Shown here: piece by piece, positions 26,015-35,077 of the stretch
How positions within the stretch are numbered: position 1 is the stretch's first letter
Layout: every line of letters begins with the position of its first letter
DNA from: an uncultured Lachnospiraceae bacterium
Lineage (GTDB): Bacteria > Bacillota > Clostridia > Lachnospirales > Lachnospiraceae
Length of the DNA stretch: 64,000 nucleotides
Assembly (NCBI GenBank): GCA_947305245.1
Contig: CAMZDG010000012.1
Location: 1 to 64,000, forward strand
Direction of reading: 5' to 3'
Position numbers and translations under genes: made by a program
Notes under the pieces: generated by a model
The model's database searches: none
Seen by the model: the letters and a program-made list of their open reading frames with translations, nothing else
What the model was told of the DNA's origin: nothing

Positions 26015-27805
26015 ATGGCAATCAAAGAACAATTGAAAAAATATGGCCAGATCAAAAAGAACTGGAAAACAATTTTATCCTTCTTTTTCAAGTATAACGA
26101 CAAAGCAGTGATCGCTCTGTTTGTTGTGAGCGGCGTGAGCGCCCTGACAGGCGTGGCGTTCACCTATCTGCTGAGTCAATTCGTTAATGAGGCGGGATCC
26201 CTGCTTACGGGAGAGCAGGGAACGGCTCTTTGGCTGCTTGGAGGCATTTTGGGGCTTGCCGTCATGGCATATTTAGCGATGACCCTTCGAAGTGCACTCA
26301 CTAGAAAAGTGATCGCGGATAGTACGGAGCGCATTCAGGGAGAGGCCATTACGTTCGCCTGCTCGGATGATTACCTGCATTTTATCTCCAAGGAGCAAAA
26401 GGATAAGCATCTCTTTCTGATGAATGTTTCCAACAGTACGAATCGGGCGATCTTAAATGGCGTTACGGGTTTTATCAGCGGTTTTTTCACCATTCTTGGA
26501 GGCATTGGCATCTTATTCTCCGTCAGCGGCTGGGCATCCCTCGTGATGACGGTCCTGATGATCATTTCCTGCCTCTACGTGGAAAACAACAACGGCCGAA
26601 AGCTCATGGAACTGTTCGGGAATACCATCATGGAGAGCCGGAAGCTGAATTATTTCACGGAATTGTTGACGGGAAACGGATATGCCTGTGAAAAGTCCTT
26701 GTTTGGATACTCGGAGCAGATGCACGAGCGCATGAAGCAGGTCAATGACGAGATCGTCTCTCAAAAGGAAAAGACGACAAAGCGGATCTCCCGAAATACC
26801 ATGCTGTTTCGCCTGTTCTATTCGTTTACCTATTTTATCTTTGTGCTATGCGTGTTCCTGAGCGGGAACATTCACGACGCCGGTACCATTTTCCTGGCGT
26901 TTAGCATGACAAAAAGCATTGTGCAGGCAGCGACGGCAGTCGGAAAGAGTCTTTCGAACACTTATATTCAGGCAGGGTATATTGAAAAGTTCAACGATTA
27001 TCTGGCAAAGGGCACGACCAGTCAGGCTTCGCACGTTTCGAAGACGGAGGCGGCTTTGCCGCAGCCTAGTCAGGATGACGTCATCGCCGTTCGGAATCTG
27101 ACGTTCCGGTATTATGAGAACGCGCCAGTGCTCCAGGATGTCTCCTTTACCATCCACAAGGGAGAGACGGTGGCCATCGTGGGAGAAAACGGCGCAGGAA
27201 AAACAACCCTGGCGAACATCTTGCTCGGACTATTGTATTCTGGCGGAAGCGTGCTGGTAAATGGCGTGGATCCGTATGAAGATCTGATGGCACAAAAGAA
27301 GGAAAGCGGGATCGTTTCCGTGATGCAGAATTTTGGCCGGTACAACGGCATCAGCTTAAAGGATAACATAACTTTTGGGGAGCCGCTTTCAGAGGAACTG
27401 CAAAAGAAGGTTGAGGCCATCTTTGGAGAGAATAAGGACCAGACGCCAGAGAGCATCATGGGAAATGAATTCGGAGGAATCGGTGCATCTGGCGGACAGT
27501 GGCAGAAACTGGCACTTCTCAGAGGACAAAGAAAGCAAGGGATCGTGTTGTTGGATGAACCTACGGCATCCCTGGATCCTCGTTCGGAGGCCACGATCCT
27601 GCGGGAATTCATGACGGAAAGTGCCGGAGAGAACACCAAGCTGATCATCACGCACAGGCTTGGCTGCACGAAATACGCGGACAGGATTCTTGTCCTGGAT
27701 CACGGTACCATTGCAGAGAACGGCAGCTTCGACGAATTGATGGCAAGGAAGGGAAAGTATCACGAGATGTATACGGCGCAGGCCGAGCTATATCAGATTT
27801 CATAG
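26015..27805 (+). CDS. ABC exporter half-transporter, first of a pair
   Basis: 596 aa, TM domain with about six helices (residues 30-330) and NBD (350-596). Walker A GENGAGKTTL, Q-loop VMQNFGR, signature ASGGQWQKLAL and Walker B GIVLLDEPTASLD are present. No C39 peptidase domain. With the next gene it probably forms a heterodimer exporting the mature lasso peptide and conferring self-resistance (family knowledge of lasso D proteins plus position). ATG follows GGGAGTGA. Confidence 0.9.
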   Translation: MAIKEQLKKYGQIKKNWKTILSFFFKYNDKAVIALFVVSGVSALTGVAFTYLLSQFVNEAGSLLTGEQGTALWLLGGILGLAVMAYLAMTLRSALTRKVIADSTERIQGEAITFACSDDYLHFISKEQKDKHLFLMNVSNSTNRAILNGVTGFISGFFTILGGIGILFSVSGWASLVMTVLMIISCLYVENNNGRKLMELFGNTIMESRKLNYFTELLTGNGYACEKSLFGYSEQMHERMKQVNDEIVSQKEKTTKRISRNTMLFRLFYSFTYFIFVLCVFLSGNIHDAGTIFLAFSMTKSIVQAATAVGKSLSNTYIQAGYIEKFNDYLAKGTTSQASHVSKTEAALPQPSQDDVIAVRNLTFRYYENAPVLQDVSFTIHKGETVAIVGENGAGKTTLANILLGLLYSGGSVLVNGVDPYEDLMAQKKESGIVSVMQNFGRYNGISLKDNITFGEPLSEELQKKVEAIFGENKDQTPESIMGNEFGGIGASGGQWQKLALLRGQRKQGIVLLDEPTASLDPRSEATILREFMTESAGENTKLIITHRLGCTKYADRILVLDHGTIAENGSFDELMARKGKYHEMYTAQAELYQIS

Positions 27806-27835
27806 ACAAGGAAAACGGGAAAGGAATCAAGGGCC

Positions 27836-29617
27836 ATGAAAAAGAGCAAAGAAAAGAATGGACAGCCCAGCATGCGGATTCTTCCGAGAATCATAAAGCT
27901 ATTGTTCCGGCACGTGCCTGCGTGGTCACTGGCTATCGTTCTCATTATGGTGCTACAGGGCGTGCTTCCGGTGTTGAACCTTTATTTGATCGGCCGGTTT
28001 GCCGGGATCTTGGTTGAAAACCAGTTTATGCTGACGCGGGAAGCAGTGACCTATGCCATTTTGGTGGCGATCACTTTCTGCTTTGACGCCATGTGCGCGG
28101 AATGTAACAACCTGATCAGAGTGCAGGCCTCTTATCGAATGGAATATCGCCTGCGCAAAGAAATCATAGATCAAGTTGAAAAATTGGACATAAGATATAA
28201 GGAGCAAAACGAGTATCAGACCATTGTCAGCAGGGCAAATCAGGCGGTAACGCCCATGGAATTGTTTAACTTCCTGGACATGATAAGCACCGTTACTTCA
28301 GCGCTGATCACCATGGCTGGCGTGATCGCATTGCTGCTTCGCGTGAATTTCGTCATTCCGGCCTTTCAGCTTCTGGTGCTTGTCTTCTGCGCCTGGATCA
28401 TGAAGAAAACGGCGCAAATGATGAATCGCGTATTCGAGAAGACAAATCTGGAGGAGAGAAAAACTTCTGCCATTTCTTCGTGGTTCATTACGGATCACAA
28501 TAATGCAGAGATGAGGATCTTTCGGTCCACTCAGTGGTTTTTTGCCCTGTGGAAGGATCTGTTTCGAAAAGTGAACCGAAAAAAGAATCAGGGAATTACC
28601 AAGATCGAAGCGTTGCAGGGACTGTCACAGATATTAATGTCGATCCTTCCGGTGCTTTCTCTCGTCATCTATCTGCTCATGAGGGGAACGGTAAGCCTGG
28701 ATCTGGCAGAGGACGTGATCAATATCTTCAACTCCTGTAATACGATGGCGACAAGCGTACTCATGTTGATCACGGTGGCCGGACTGCTTTCGGGGCGAAT
28801 GGTTAATTTCGCAAATTTCTTCCGGTTGTTTGACATTCAAGCGGAACCTGCAAGACAAGAGGGGGAGGCGTGTTCCAAGGCAACGATCCTGCTTCGGGAT
28901 TGTACGTTCAGGTATGATGAAAAAGACGCATCCTCTAAGGCGGCGGTGGATCACGTAAACTTAAGACTGGACAGCGGTAAGGTTTATGCCATCGTGGGAG
29001 AGAACGGAAGCGGTAAGTCAACGCTGGCGAAATTGCTTCTTCAGCTCTATCATCCGCAGGAGGGAACGATGGAAGCATATAATGAGGCCGGAAAGAAGGT
29101 GACGCTTCGTGCCACTACCGTGATGCAGGATTTTGCAAGATATGATCTTTCGCTAAAGGATAACATTCTCCTTGGTGATTTCAAGGCCAAAGAGGATGTG
29201 GATGCTTATCGGGCGGCCATGGAAGACGCATCCTGCCTGCAAGTGGCAGAAAAGATCGGAGAAGACACCGTATTGGGGAATCGGTTTGGTACCGTGAATC
29301 CTTCCGGAGGAGAATGGCAGCGACTGGCCGTCGCAAGAGGCTTTTTTAGAAAGAACTGTCCGCTGGTCGTATTCGATGAACCGGACGCGAGCCTAGATGC
29401 GCTGGCAGAAGCAAATATTATCAAGAACATGGCATCGAATTGTCGGAATGGCATTTGCGTGTTCATTACGCACCGTCTTGCTTCCGTAAAATACGCGGAT
29501 CAGATTCTGGTCATGAAGGACGGACGGCTGGCGGAGCAGGGAACCCATCAGGAACTGACGGCAAAGGACGGCATCTACAAGGAGATGTTTTCAGCGCAGA
29601 TCGGCTGGTATCAATAA
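27836..29617 (+). CDS. ABC exporter half-transporter, second of a pair
   Basis: 593 aa with the same domain order: TM domain (30-340) and NBD with GENGSGKSTL, VMQDFARYD, PSGGEWQRLAVARG and LVVFDEPDASLD. The Asp after the Walker B Glu motif is normal; Walker B reads VFDEP, so ATPase residues look intact in both halves. About 30 bp after the first transporter and 30 bp before the nucleotidyltransferase gene. Confidence 0.9.
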   Translation: MKKSKEKNGQPSMRILPRIIKLLFRHVPAWSLAIVLIMVLQGVLPVLNLYLIGRFAGILVENQFMLTREAVTYAILVAITFCFDAMCAECNNLIRVQASYRMEYRLRKEIIDQVEKLDIRYKEQNEYQTIVSRANQAVTPMELFNFLDMISTVTSALITMAGVIALLLRVNFVIPAFQLLVLVFCAWIMKKTAQMMNRVFEKTNLEERKTSAISSWFITDHNNAEMRIFRSTQWFFALWKDLFRKVNRKKNQGITKIEALQGLSQILMSILPVLSLVIYLLMRGTVSLDLAEDVINIFNSCNTMATSVLMLITVAGLLSGRMVNFANFFRLFDIQAEPARQEGEACSKATILLRDCTFRYDEKDASSKAAVDHVNLRLDSGKVYAIVGENGSGKSTLAKLLLQLYHPQEGTMEAYNEAGKKVTLRATTVMQDFARYDLSLKDNILLGDFKAKEDVDAYRAAMEDASCLQVAEKIGEDTVLGNRFGTVNPSGGEWQRLAVARGFFRKNCPLVVFDEPDASLDALAEANIIKNMASNCRNGICVFITHRLASVKYADQILVMKDGRLAEQGTHQELTAKDGIYKEMFSAQIGWYQ

Positions 29618-29647
29618 GCGGTGCAAAAGAAGGAGAGGAGCCAGGAA

Positions 29648-30535
29648 ATGCAAGAGGATTTCTTATATCAGATGGTCAGCAGGGAAAGGCACAGACAGGT
29701 TGCGGAAGTACTCTCTGAGGTGAAAGTCCCTTACGCCATTATCAAGGGAGAAGCGTTATCCTATCATGCCTATGGGAAATTTGGCAAGAGGAGATCGTCT
29801 GACGTCGACATTCTAGTGTCCAGAAAAAATCGTGACGTGATCAGGGACGCATTTCTAAGGCACGGCTTTTCCATGAAAGGGAAAACGCGTGCGGAGATCG
29901 TACAGGCAAATCTCTATACGCATCAGATGATCCCACTGACCAAACCGTCAAAATACGAGGAGATGGCCGTCGACGTGAATTTCGACATTTTCTGGGGGGA
30001 ATACCAGGGAGTAAGGGTTGACGTGGACAGATTCCTAGAGCATACCGTGCCGATGAAGATTTATGGATATGAATTTCAGGTGCTCCCTCATGAAAAGGCC
30101 ATGGTGCAGCTGATCCTACACCACTACAAGGAAATGAATTCCATTTTCCATCTTATGACGCATGACAGCTTTAACGTAAAAATGCTGGATGACGTTTATT
30201 ACTACGTAAAATCCTGGAAGAACGTGTTCACGCCGGAAGCGATCTGGCGCGTCATGCAAGTATATGGGATTGCGAAGTATGCTTATTATGTATTCTATTA
30301 TGTGGCAAAGGTGCATCCGGACGGGGAGATCCTAAAGATCAGGGACGCATTGTATTCGGAGGAGGCGGAAAAGCTGCTGAATCGATACGGCCTGGAGGAG
30401 GAAGAGTACGGAGAGTGGGAGGTCGGGTTTGAAGAACGGCTGAAAAGTGAGGATCTGTCGCAGTTTTTGAAACATAAACTCAGCAAGAAAAGCATGGAAA
30501 AACTAAATCAAAATGTTGCCATATTTCTTTCTTGA
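29648..30535 (+). CDS. nucleotidyltransferase-fold protein (PF14907-like)
   Basis: 295 aa. The motif KRRSSDVDILVSRKN holds the DxD metal pair of the nucleotidyltransferase fold, preceded by IKGEALSYHAYG. Proteins of this family recur in RiPP and lasso clusters; in pseudomycoidin a homologue glycosylates the phosphorylated lasso peptide. Together with the kinase-like gene it suggests a phosphorylation-dependent tailoring step (inference). Start ATG 29648 chosen: AAGGAGAGG lies 9 nt upstream. GTG 29621 has no such site. Confidence 0.75.
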   Translation: MQEDFLYQMVSRERHRQVAEVLSEVKVPYAIIKGEALSYHAYGKFGKRRSSDVDILVSRKNRDVIRDAFLRHGFSMKGKTRAEIVQANLYTHQMIPLTKPSKYEEMAVDVNFDIFWGEYQGVRVDVDRFLEHTVPMKIYGYEFQVLPHEKAMVQLILHHYKEMNSIFHLMTHDSFNVKMLDDVYYYVKSWKNVFTPEAIWRVMQVYGIAKYAYYVFYYVAKVHPDGEILKIRDALYSEEAEKLLNRYGLEEEEYGEWEVGFEERLKSEDLSQFLKHKLSKKSMEKLNQNVAIFLS

Positions 30536-30556
30536 GCAAAGGAGGGAGGAAAAAAG

Positions 30557-30778
30557 ATGATTGAAAAGAAAGTGACTACTGAGGATGGAAAGGTGATCAA
30601 GGAAACAAGAAGAGGGATCAACTCGGGAGATGTTGTCAAGGGCGGGGTTACGTTTGGCAGTTGTCTGGCAATGATCCTTTCTTACGTCAAGTGGAATTCC
30701 ATTCTTTGGGCGATCCTGCACGGGATCTTAAGCTGGGCATACGTGATTTATTTTGCGATCAAATATGGTTTACAGTGA
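30557..30778 (+). CDS. small two-TM membrane protein
   Basis: 73 aa with strong RBS (GGAGGGAGG). A basic, hydrophilic N-terminus (residues 1-26) precedes two hydrophobic helices (about 28-46 and 48-70) rich in Trp, Leu and Ile. No recognised family. Position inside the lasso operon after the exporters makes it a candidate immunity or transport accessory protein, which is only inference. Confidence 0.7.
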   Translation: MIEKKVTTEDGKVIKETRRGINSGDVVKGGVTFGSCLAMILSYVKWNSILWAILHGILSWAYVIYFAIKYGLQ

Positions 30779-30799
30779 TCGCACGGAGTGTGAGGTAAA

Positions 30800-31228
30800 A
30801 TGAGAATTCACCATGTGGGAGTCGTGACGTCCAACATGGACAGAAGCATAACGATATACGAAAAGCTGGGATACCGCAAAGCAGTGGACGTGATTGATCC
30901 GTTTCAGAATAACCGGATCGTGATGATGGATCGCGGAGAGGGTGTCATGATCGAGTTGATCTGGCCCGCGAATGAACAGTCCACGGTGCGGAACTTCTCG
31001 GATGGCTATCATCATTTATGTTATGAGATGGAACCGGGGGAGGATGTCGGTCAGGGTTTTAAACGGTTGCGCATTGGGAAGATATTCACCGAACCGATTA
31101 CGGCTCCGGCGTTCGATGGTCGTAAAGTCGTGTTTGCCTGTTTATTGGATGGATCATTTATTGAATTCATATTGTGCGAGGAAGGAGAAAAGAAAAATGA
31201 AGTCCGTAACGATGGGAGAAGTCATTGA
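30800..31228 (+). CDS. VOC-family (glyoxalase/methylmalonyl-CoA-epimerase-like) protein
   Basis: 142 aa with duplicated beta-alpha-beta-beta-beta modules. Metal-ligand candidates are the His of IHHVGVV, Glu in MIELIWP, His in GYHHLCYEM and Glu in FIEFILCE. VOC proteins catalyse epimerisation, isomerisation or dioxygenation of small metabolites. Here it belongs to a VOC-ACP-FkbH block, overlapping the ACP gene by 32 bp, so a role in making or moving a C3 unit is likely (inference). ATG follows GAGGTAAA. Confidence 0.75.
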   Translation: MRIHHVGVVTSNMDRSITIYEKLGYRKAVDVIDPFQNNRIVMMDRGEGVMIELIWPANEQSTVRNFSDGYHHLCYEMEPGEDVGQGFKRLRIGKIFTEPITAPAFDGRKVVFACLLDGSFIEFILCEEGEKKNEVRNDGRSH

Positions 31229-31469
31229 AGTACTGAATGCAGCGGGAGAGTTATCCTTAACGGAGGAGCAAAAGGAGACGGACATTACCGAGCTTGGCAT
31301 CGATTCCATTGCGTTTATAAAGGTGGTTGTCGCATTGGAGGAGCAATTCGATTGTGAGATTCCGGATTCGAAGCTGATCCTCTCGGACATGAATACGCTT
31401 CAGAAGATTTATGAGACGATGGATGCGTTGTATGAGGAGACGATGGGAAGAGACAACCTGTCGGCCTGA
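31197..31469 (+). CDS. standalone acyl carrier protein in the lasso operon
   Basis: 90 aa. Ser of the phosphopantetheine attachment site is in LGIDSIAF, within the usual helix-2 context; VVALEEQFDCEIPDSKL is the acidic recognition helix. Different from the housekeeping AcpP at 59607 (LGADSLDIVEL). Start at ATG 31197 with AAGGAGAAAAG upstream and a 32-bp overlap with the VOC gene. It is likely charged by the adjacent FkbH protein. Confidence 0.85.
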   Translation: MKSVTMGEVIEVLNAAGELSLTEEQKETDITELGIDSIAFIKVVVALEEQFDCEIPDSKLILSDMNTLQKIYETMDALYEETMGRDNLSA

Positions 31470-31492
31470 GAATGGGACGGAGAGTGGCGAGC

Positions 31493-33034
31493 ATGTATGA
31501 ATTAGCATTTATTTCCAATATCCATTTTGAACCATATCTGTGCGCCGCGCTGATGCATGCTTTTTCCAAGACAAGAAAAGATCTGGAAGTCAAAGTGATC
31601 CAATATGAAAATCTGATCGAGCGGAAGGCGGAATTGGAAGGGGCGGACATGATTGTCGTTTGCCTGAATTTTTCAGACTGGTATCCCAATGCGCAGATCG
31701 ATCTGGCACAGAGGAGGATTTCACGGCAGGAGATCAAGGAGGCCGCATTAGTCAGATGCGAGATCCTGCGCAGAGAGCTCAATAACGTAAAGGTGCAGAT
31801 CCTTTGGTTTGGATTCGAAGACGATGAATATCCCAGCGCGGCCGTATGCGGACAATCCCCCGTCATGGAAGGGCTGGTGGATGAGATCAATCAGGCACTG
31901 CTTTGGCAATTGAAGGATGTTACGTTCCTTGACTTTAAGAAGCTGATCGCGCAGGTGGGGATCGGGAATGCTTACAGCCTAAAGGGAAGACTTCGCTGGA
32001 ATGCCCCTTATTCCAAACAGTTGGCCGGTCTTCTCGCAGATGAGATTTACAAACAATATCTGATCGCGCGCGGAAGGACGCCAAAGTGTTTAGTGCTGGA
32101 CTGCGATAACGTTCTTTGGGGTGGCGTTCTGGCGGATGATGGAATTGAAGGCATTTGGCTGGGGAGCGACGGATTGGGACGGCAGTTTCAGGAATTCCAG
32201 CGTTTTGTGAAGTTTTTATGGCTACACGGAGTAATCCTTGCAATCTGTAGCAAAAACAATCAAGAGGACATTCTGCGCGTTTTCCGGGAGCACGGAGGAA
32301 TGCTCCTAAAAGAGGGAGACGTGGCCTGTTTTCAATGTAACTGGGAGCCCAAGGCGGGAAACATTCTTGCCATCTCAGAGAGATTAAACATTGGATTGGC
32401 AGACATGGTATTTGTGGATGATTCGGTATTTGAAGTGGAAGCGGTAAAGGCGCAGCTTCCGGAAGTAAGGACGGTCCTTTATCAGAAGGAAACCATTTAT
32501 GATTCCTTGGGCTGCTTTCATTTAAGGACCTCTGTTGACCAGCATGAAAACCTGCTTCGCACGAAAACCTATCAGAGCAATGAAAAGCGGGCAATCCTGC
32601 GCGAGCAGACGGGATCGTTTGAAGAATACCTTGAGTCTCTGGACATGAAGCTGGACATTCATGAAACCTTGGATTCGGAAGTGGCCAGAGTGGCGGAATT
32701 GACGCAAAGGACCAATAAATGTACGAATGGCACGAGATATTCGAAGGAAGAAATCCTTGGGAAAAAGGCGTTGACGGATTATTCTTTCTATACGGTTTGT
32801 CTCTCAGACAGGTTTTCCGATCTGGGGATTGTAGGCATCCTCGGGATGTGTGACAAAGAGATCGATCTATTCTCTCTTTCCTGTCGCGCGTTGGGCAGGA
32901 AGGTGGAAGAAAGGCTGATAGAGTTTGCAGTGAACAAAAAGGCGAAGAGGATCCAGTTTGTCAAAACGCCGAAAAATGAATGGATGCATCCCTTGTTGGA
33001 AAAGTGGGGAGTGCAGATTACGGAAAGCGCATAA
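31493..33034 (+). CDS. FkbH-type HAD-IIIC protein (glyceryl-ACP synthase family)
   Basis: About 513 aa. An N-terminal SGNH/GDSL-like region (1-200) is followed by the HAD domain with LVLDCDNVLWGGVLADDG (nucleophile DxD and the LWGG signature of the FkbH group) and FVDDSVFEVEAV. A C-terminal GNAT-like section (about 385-513) completes the usual order. Characterised members transfer a glyceryl group from 1,3-bisphosphoglycerate to an ACP. Directly downstream of an ACP, so a glyceryl-S-ACP product is the default prediction. Start ATG 31493 has GGAGAG upstream. Last gene of the lasso operon. Confidence 0.85.
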   Translation: MYELAFISNIHFEPYLCAALMHAFSKTRKDLEVKVIQYENLIERKAELEGADMIVVCLNFSDWYPNAQIDLAQRRISRQEIKEAALVRCEILRRELNNVKVQILWFGFEDDEYPSAAVCGQSPVMEGLVDEINQALLWQLKDVTFLDFKKLIAQVGIGNAYSLKGRLRWNAPYSKQLAGLLADEIYKQYLIARGRTPKCLVLDCDNVLWGGVLADDGIEGIWLGSDGLGRQFQEFQRFVKFLWLHGVILAICSKNNQEDILRVFREHGGMLLKEGDVACFQCNWEPKAGNILAISERLNIGLADMVFVDDSVFEVEAVKAQLPEVRTVLYQKETIYDSLGCFHLRTSVDQHENLLRTKTYQSNEKRAILREQTGSFEEYLESLDMKLDIHETLDSEVARVAELTQRTNKCTNGTRYSKEEILGKKALTDYSFYTVCLSDRFSDLGIVGILGMCDKEIDLFSLSCRALGRKVEERLIEFAVNKKAKRIQFVKTPKNEWMHPLLEKWGVQITESA

Positions 33035-33064
33035 AAAAGGCTGGAAAGTTACCTTTCCAGCCTA
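33031..33064 (-). terminator. hairpin terminator shared at the convergent junction
   Basis: Perfect 11-bp stem AGGCTGGAAAG / CTTTCCAGCCT with loop TTAC. The T-run (TTTTTTATG) is on the minus side, so it serves the ATPase gene at 33049; on the + side it follows the FkbH gene without a T-run. Confidence 0.7.
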
Positions 33065-34758
33065 AGTCCCCGATAACGGTTGACCATCGCCCAGAGTTCC
33101 TGGGGGCGCACCATGGCGAGATTGCCGGGAATGGAGCCAGTTGCGCCTCCTTGCGCGCAGGCCGAAAAGCCTTGCTTTTCGAGCCTGTCATACAGGGCAT
33201 TCACGCATTTTGGCAGGGGATCCCTGCCGTTAAAGCATTGTTCCTCCAGGGTACGGAGCAGCGCTCCTAAGAGATTGGTCTGCTCATTGTCCACGACCTG
33301 CTCCACAAAGCGCAGCTCCACGGATTCATGGCCGAGGGAGACCGCGTCCGTGCCGTTTCCGCGCACCTTAACCTTTCGGCTTTCCGTCACTTCCCTGTTG
33401 GGGAAGGGGAGCCGCCTGTCAGGAGAAATCTTTAGTGGATCAGGCAATTCCAGTTTTTCAGAAGTCGCTTCGGCGGCTTCTTTTGCTTTGCGGGTAATGT
33501 CGATCGGCTCATACTCGCGCATCTGCAGAACCGTATCGGAAATCTCGAAAAAGGCACCGGAGCTTCCTGCCACCAGAATGGTGGAGATGCCAAGCTCCTC
33601 GTAGAGCTGGCGCATTCTTAACAGGAACGGGATAATGGGCTCCTCGCCGGGGTGGATGACCTTTTGCATCAGGGCGTCGCGCACCATGAAGTTGGTCGCA
33701 CTGGTGTCCTCATCGATCAGCAGGGTCTTGCTGCCGGAGAGAATGGCCTCCACGGTGCAGGCCGCCTGTGAGGTGCTTCCGCTGGCGTCCTCCGTGGAAA
33801 AGCATTTGGTGTCGCGCTTGCTTGGAAGGTCACGGATGAAGGCACTGATGTCTAATTGTTTTACACTTCTGCCGTCCTCGCTTCGAAGCTTCATGGCGGT
33901 GTCTTCCGTGATCACGTATTCGCGTCCGTCCCCGGGCACGTGATCATAGACACCGCGCTCTAAGGCCTTGAGGAGCGTGGACTTTCCGTGATATCCGCCG
34001 CCGACGATGAGGGTGATGCCCTTTTTCACGCCAAGGCCCGTGAGGGTGCGGCCGCCGGGAAGATTTAGCGTAACGGCATCTTCGACCGGGCTTTGGAACG
34101 CGACGGCGCCCTGCATGGGTCTGTCGTCCACGCCGCTCTTTCTGGGCAGGATGGCGCCGTTTGCCACAAAGGCGACAAGACCTCTGTCGGAAAGCTGTTC
34201 GCGGATGGCCTTCTGGTCATCGGAAAGAGCGATCCACTTCTGTAAGGTCGCCTTGTCGATCGCGGCGAAGCGAAGCGTCTTTGCGGCGCAGGCAGGCACA
34301 TATTCAAAGAGCATTTTCTTTAATTCCTGTGCCAGGGTGGTTCGCCCTGCGGCAGGAAAGCCGGCTGAAAAGCGAAGGATCAGGGAGCCGTCCGCAGGTG
34401 AGATCGTCAGGGCGGAGCGCTCTAAAACCTCCTGCCCGCAGGAGCTGACGGAGAGCGTGCCGGATTTCCCAGAGCCACCTGCCTTATGGCTGTAGCGGCC
34501 AAGCTCCTTATAAAAACCGCGGAGCAGATAGTCCTGCAGCATGACGCGGCGATGCGGCTCGGCATAATAATCCTTTGGAAAGCCATGCTGACCTGCCGCC
34601 ATATGAATGCTTAGGGAGGAAGGCGCCGCAAACGGATCCCCCTGTACGTGGTCGATGGAGAGCACGTAGCCTTGGAAGGTATAGCGTCCCTTTAAGCTTT
34701 TATAAACGGGATAGGGTTTATGATCGTTCTCCCGAAGGAGCTGTTCTAATCTTCTCAT
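33049..34758 (-). CDS. ABC-class P-loop ATPase (COG3044-type)
   Basis: 569 aa, soluble. Opens with MRRLEQLL and a domain of about 200 residues (PHRRVMLQDYLLRGFY), then a P-loop (GGGYHGKSTLLKAL) and the ABC-like segments LLIDEDTSATNFMVRD and ILVAGSSGAFFEISD. This matches the predicted ATPase of the ABC class (single polypeptide, no TM). Function unknown in the family. Start ATG 34758 chosen for its AAGGAG upstream, instead of longer in-frame extensions. Unrelated to the lasso operon, opposite strand. Confidence 0.8.
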   Translation of the reverse strand: MRRLEQLLRENDHKPYPVYKSLKGRYTFQGYVLSIDHVQGDPFAAPSSLSIHMAAGQHGFPKDYYAEPHRRVMLQDYLLRGFYKELGRYSHKAGGSGKSGTLSVSSCGQEVLERSALTISPADGSLILRFSAGFPAAGRTTLAQELKKMLFEYVPACAAKTLRFAAIDKATLQKWIALSDDQKAIREQLSDRGLVAFVANGAILPRKSGVDDRPMQGAVAFQSPVEDAVTLNLPGGRTLTGLGVKKGITLIVGGGYHGKSTLLKALERGVYDHVPGDGREYVITEDTAMKLRSEDGRSVKQLDISAFIRDLPSKRDTKCFSTEDASGSTSQAACTVEAILSGSKTLLIDEDTSATNFMVRDALMQKVIHPGEEPIIPFLLRMRQLYEELGISTILVAGSSGAFFEISDTVLQMREYEPIDITRKAKEAAEATSEKLELPDPLKISPDRRLPFPNREVTESRKVKVRGNGTDAVSLGHESVELRFVEQVVDNEQTNLLGALLRTLEEQCFNGRDPLPKCVNALYDRLEKQGFSACAQGGATGSIPGNLAMVRPQELWAMVNRYRGLRLER

Positions 34759-34971
34759 GGGATATCTCCTTATCATACAGAAATATTTCTGCCTCATTAT
34801 AGCATAAGACGGGAGGAAATACACGGGAAGTTTTGCCGCATTATGGATATTTCTCCTGAAATCAAGTATAATAACCTCGGTAAAGCATGGCGGTCTGTCT
34901 TGACGGGGGCGTGAAATACAATCCATGTCATGGTTTGGACGGGAAATGATAACTGAAATTTGAAATGATTA

Positions 34972-35016
34972 TTTGGACATAAAACTTTTGGACATAAAAC
35001 TTTTGGATGTTAAATT
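34972..35016. repeat. 15-bp tandem repeats upstream of the sigma factor gene
   Basis: TTTGGACATAAAACT occurs twice in tandem (34972-34986, 34987-35001) followed by a diverged copy TTTGGATGTTAAATT (35002-35016), then partial similarity onward. The repeats lie 60-110 bp before the sigma factor ATG in a 319-bp gap (34759-35077) that also has a TATAAT around 34869. They could be operator repeats or -35-like boxes. Confidence 0.55.
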
Positions 35017-35077
35017 TTGGGCGAGACGTAAGATGGGGCGAGATTTGTCGTGTATATCATAAAGGAGGGGCGATTCC

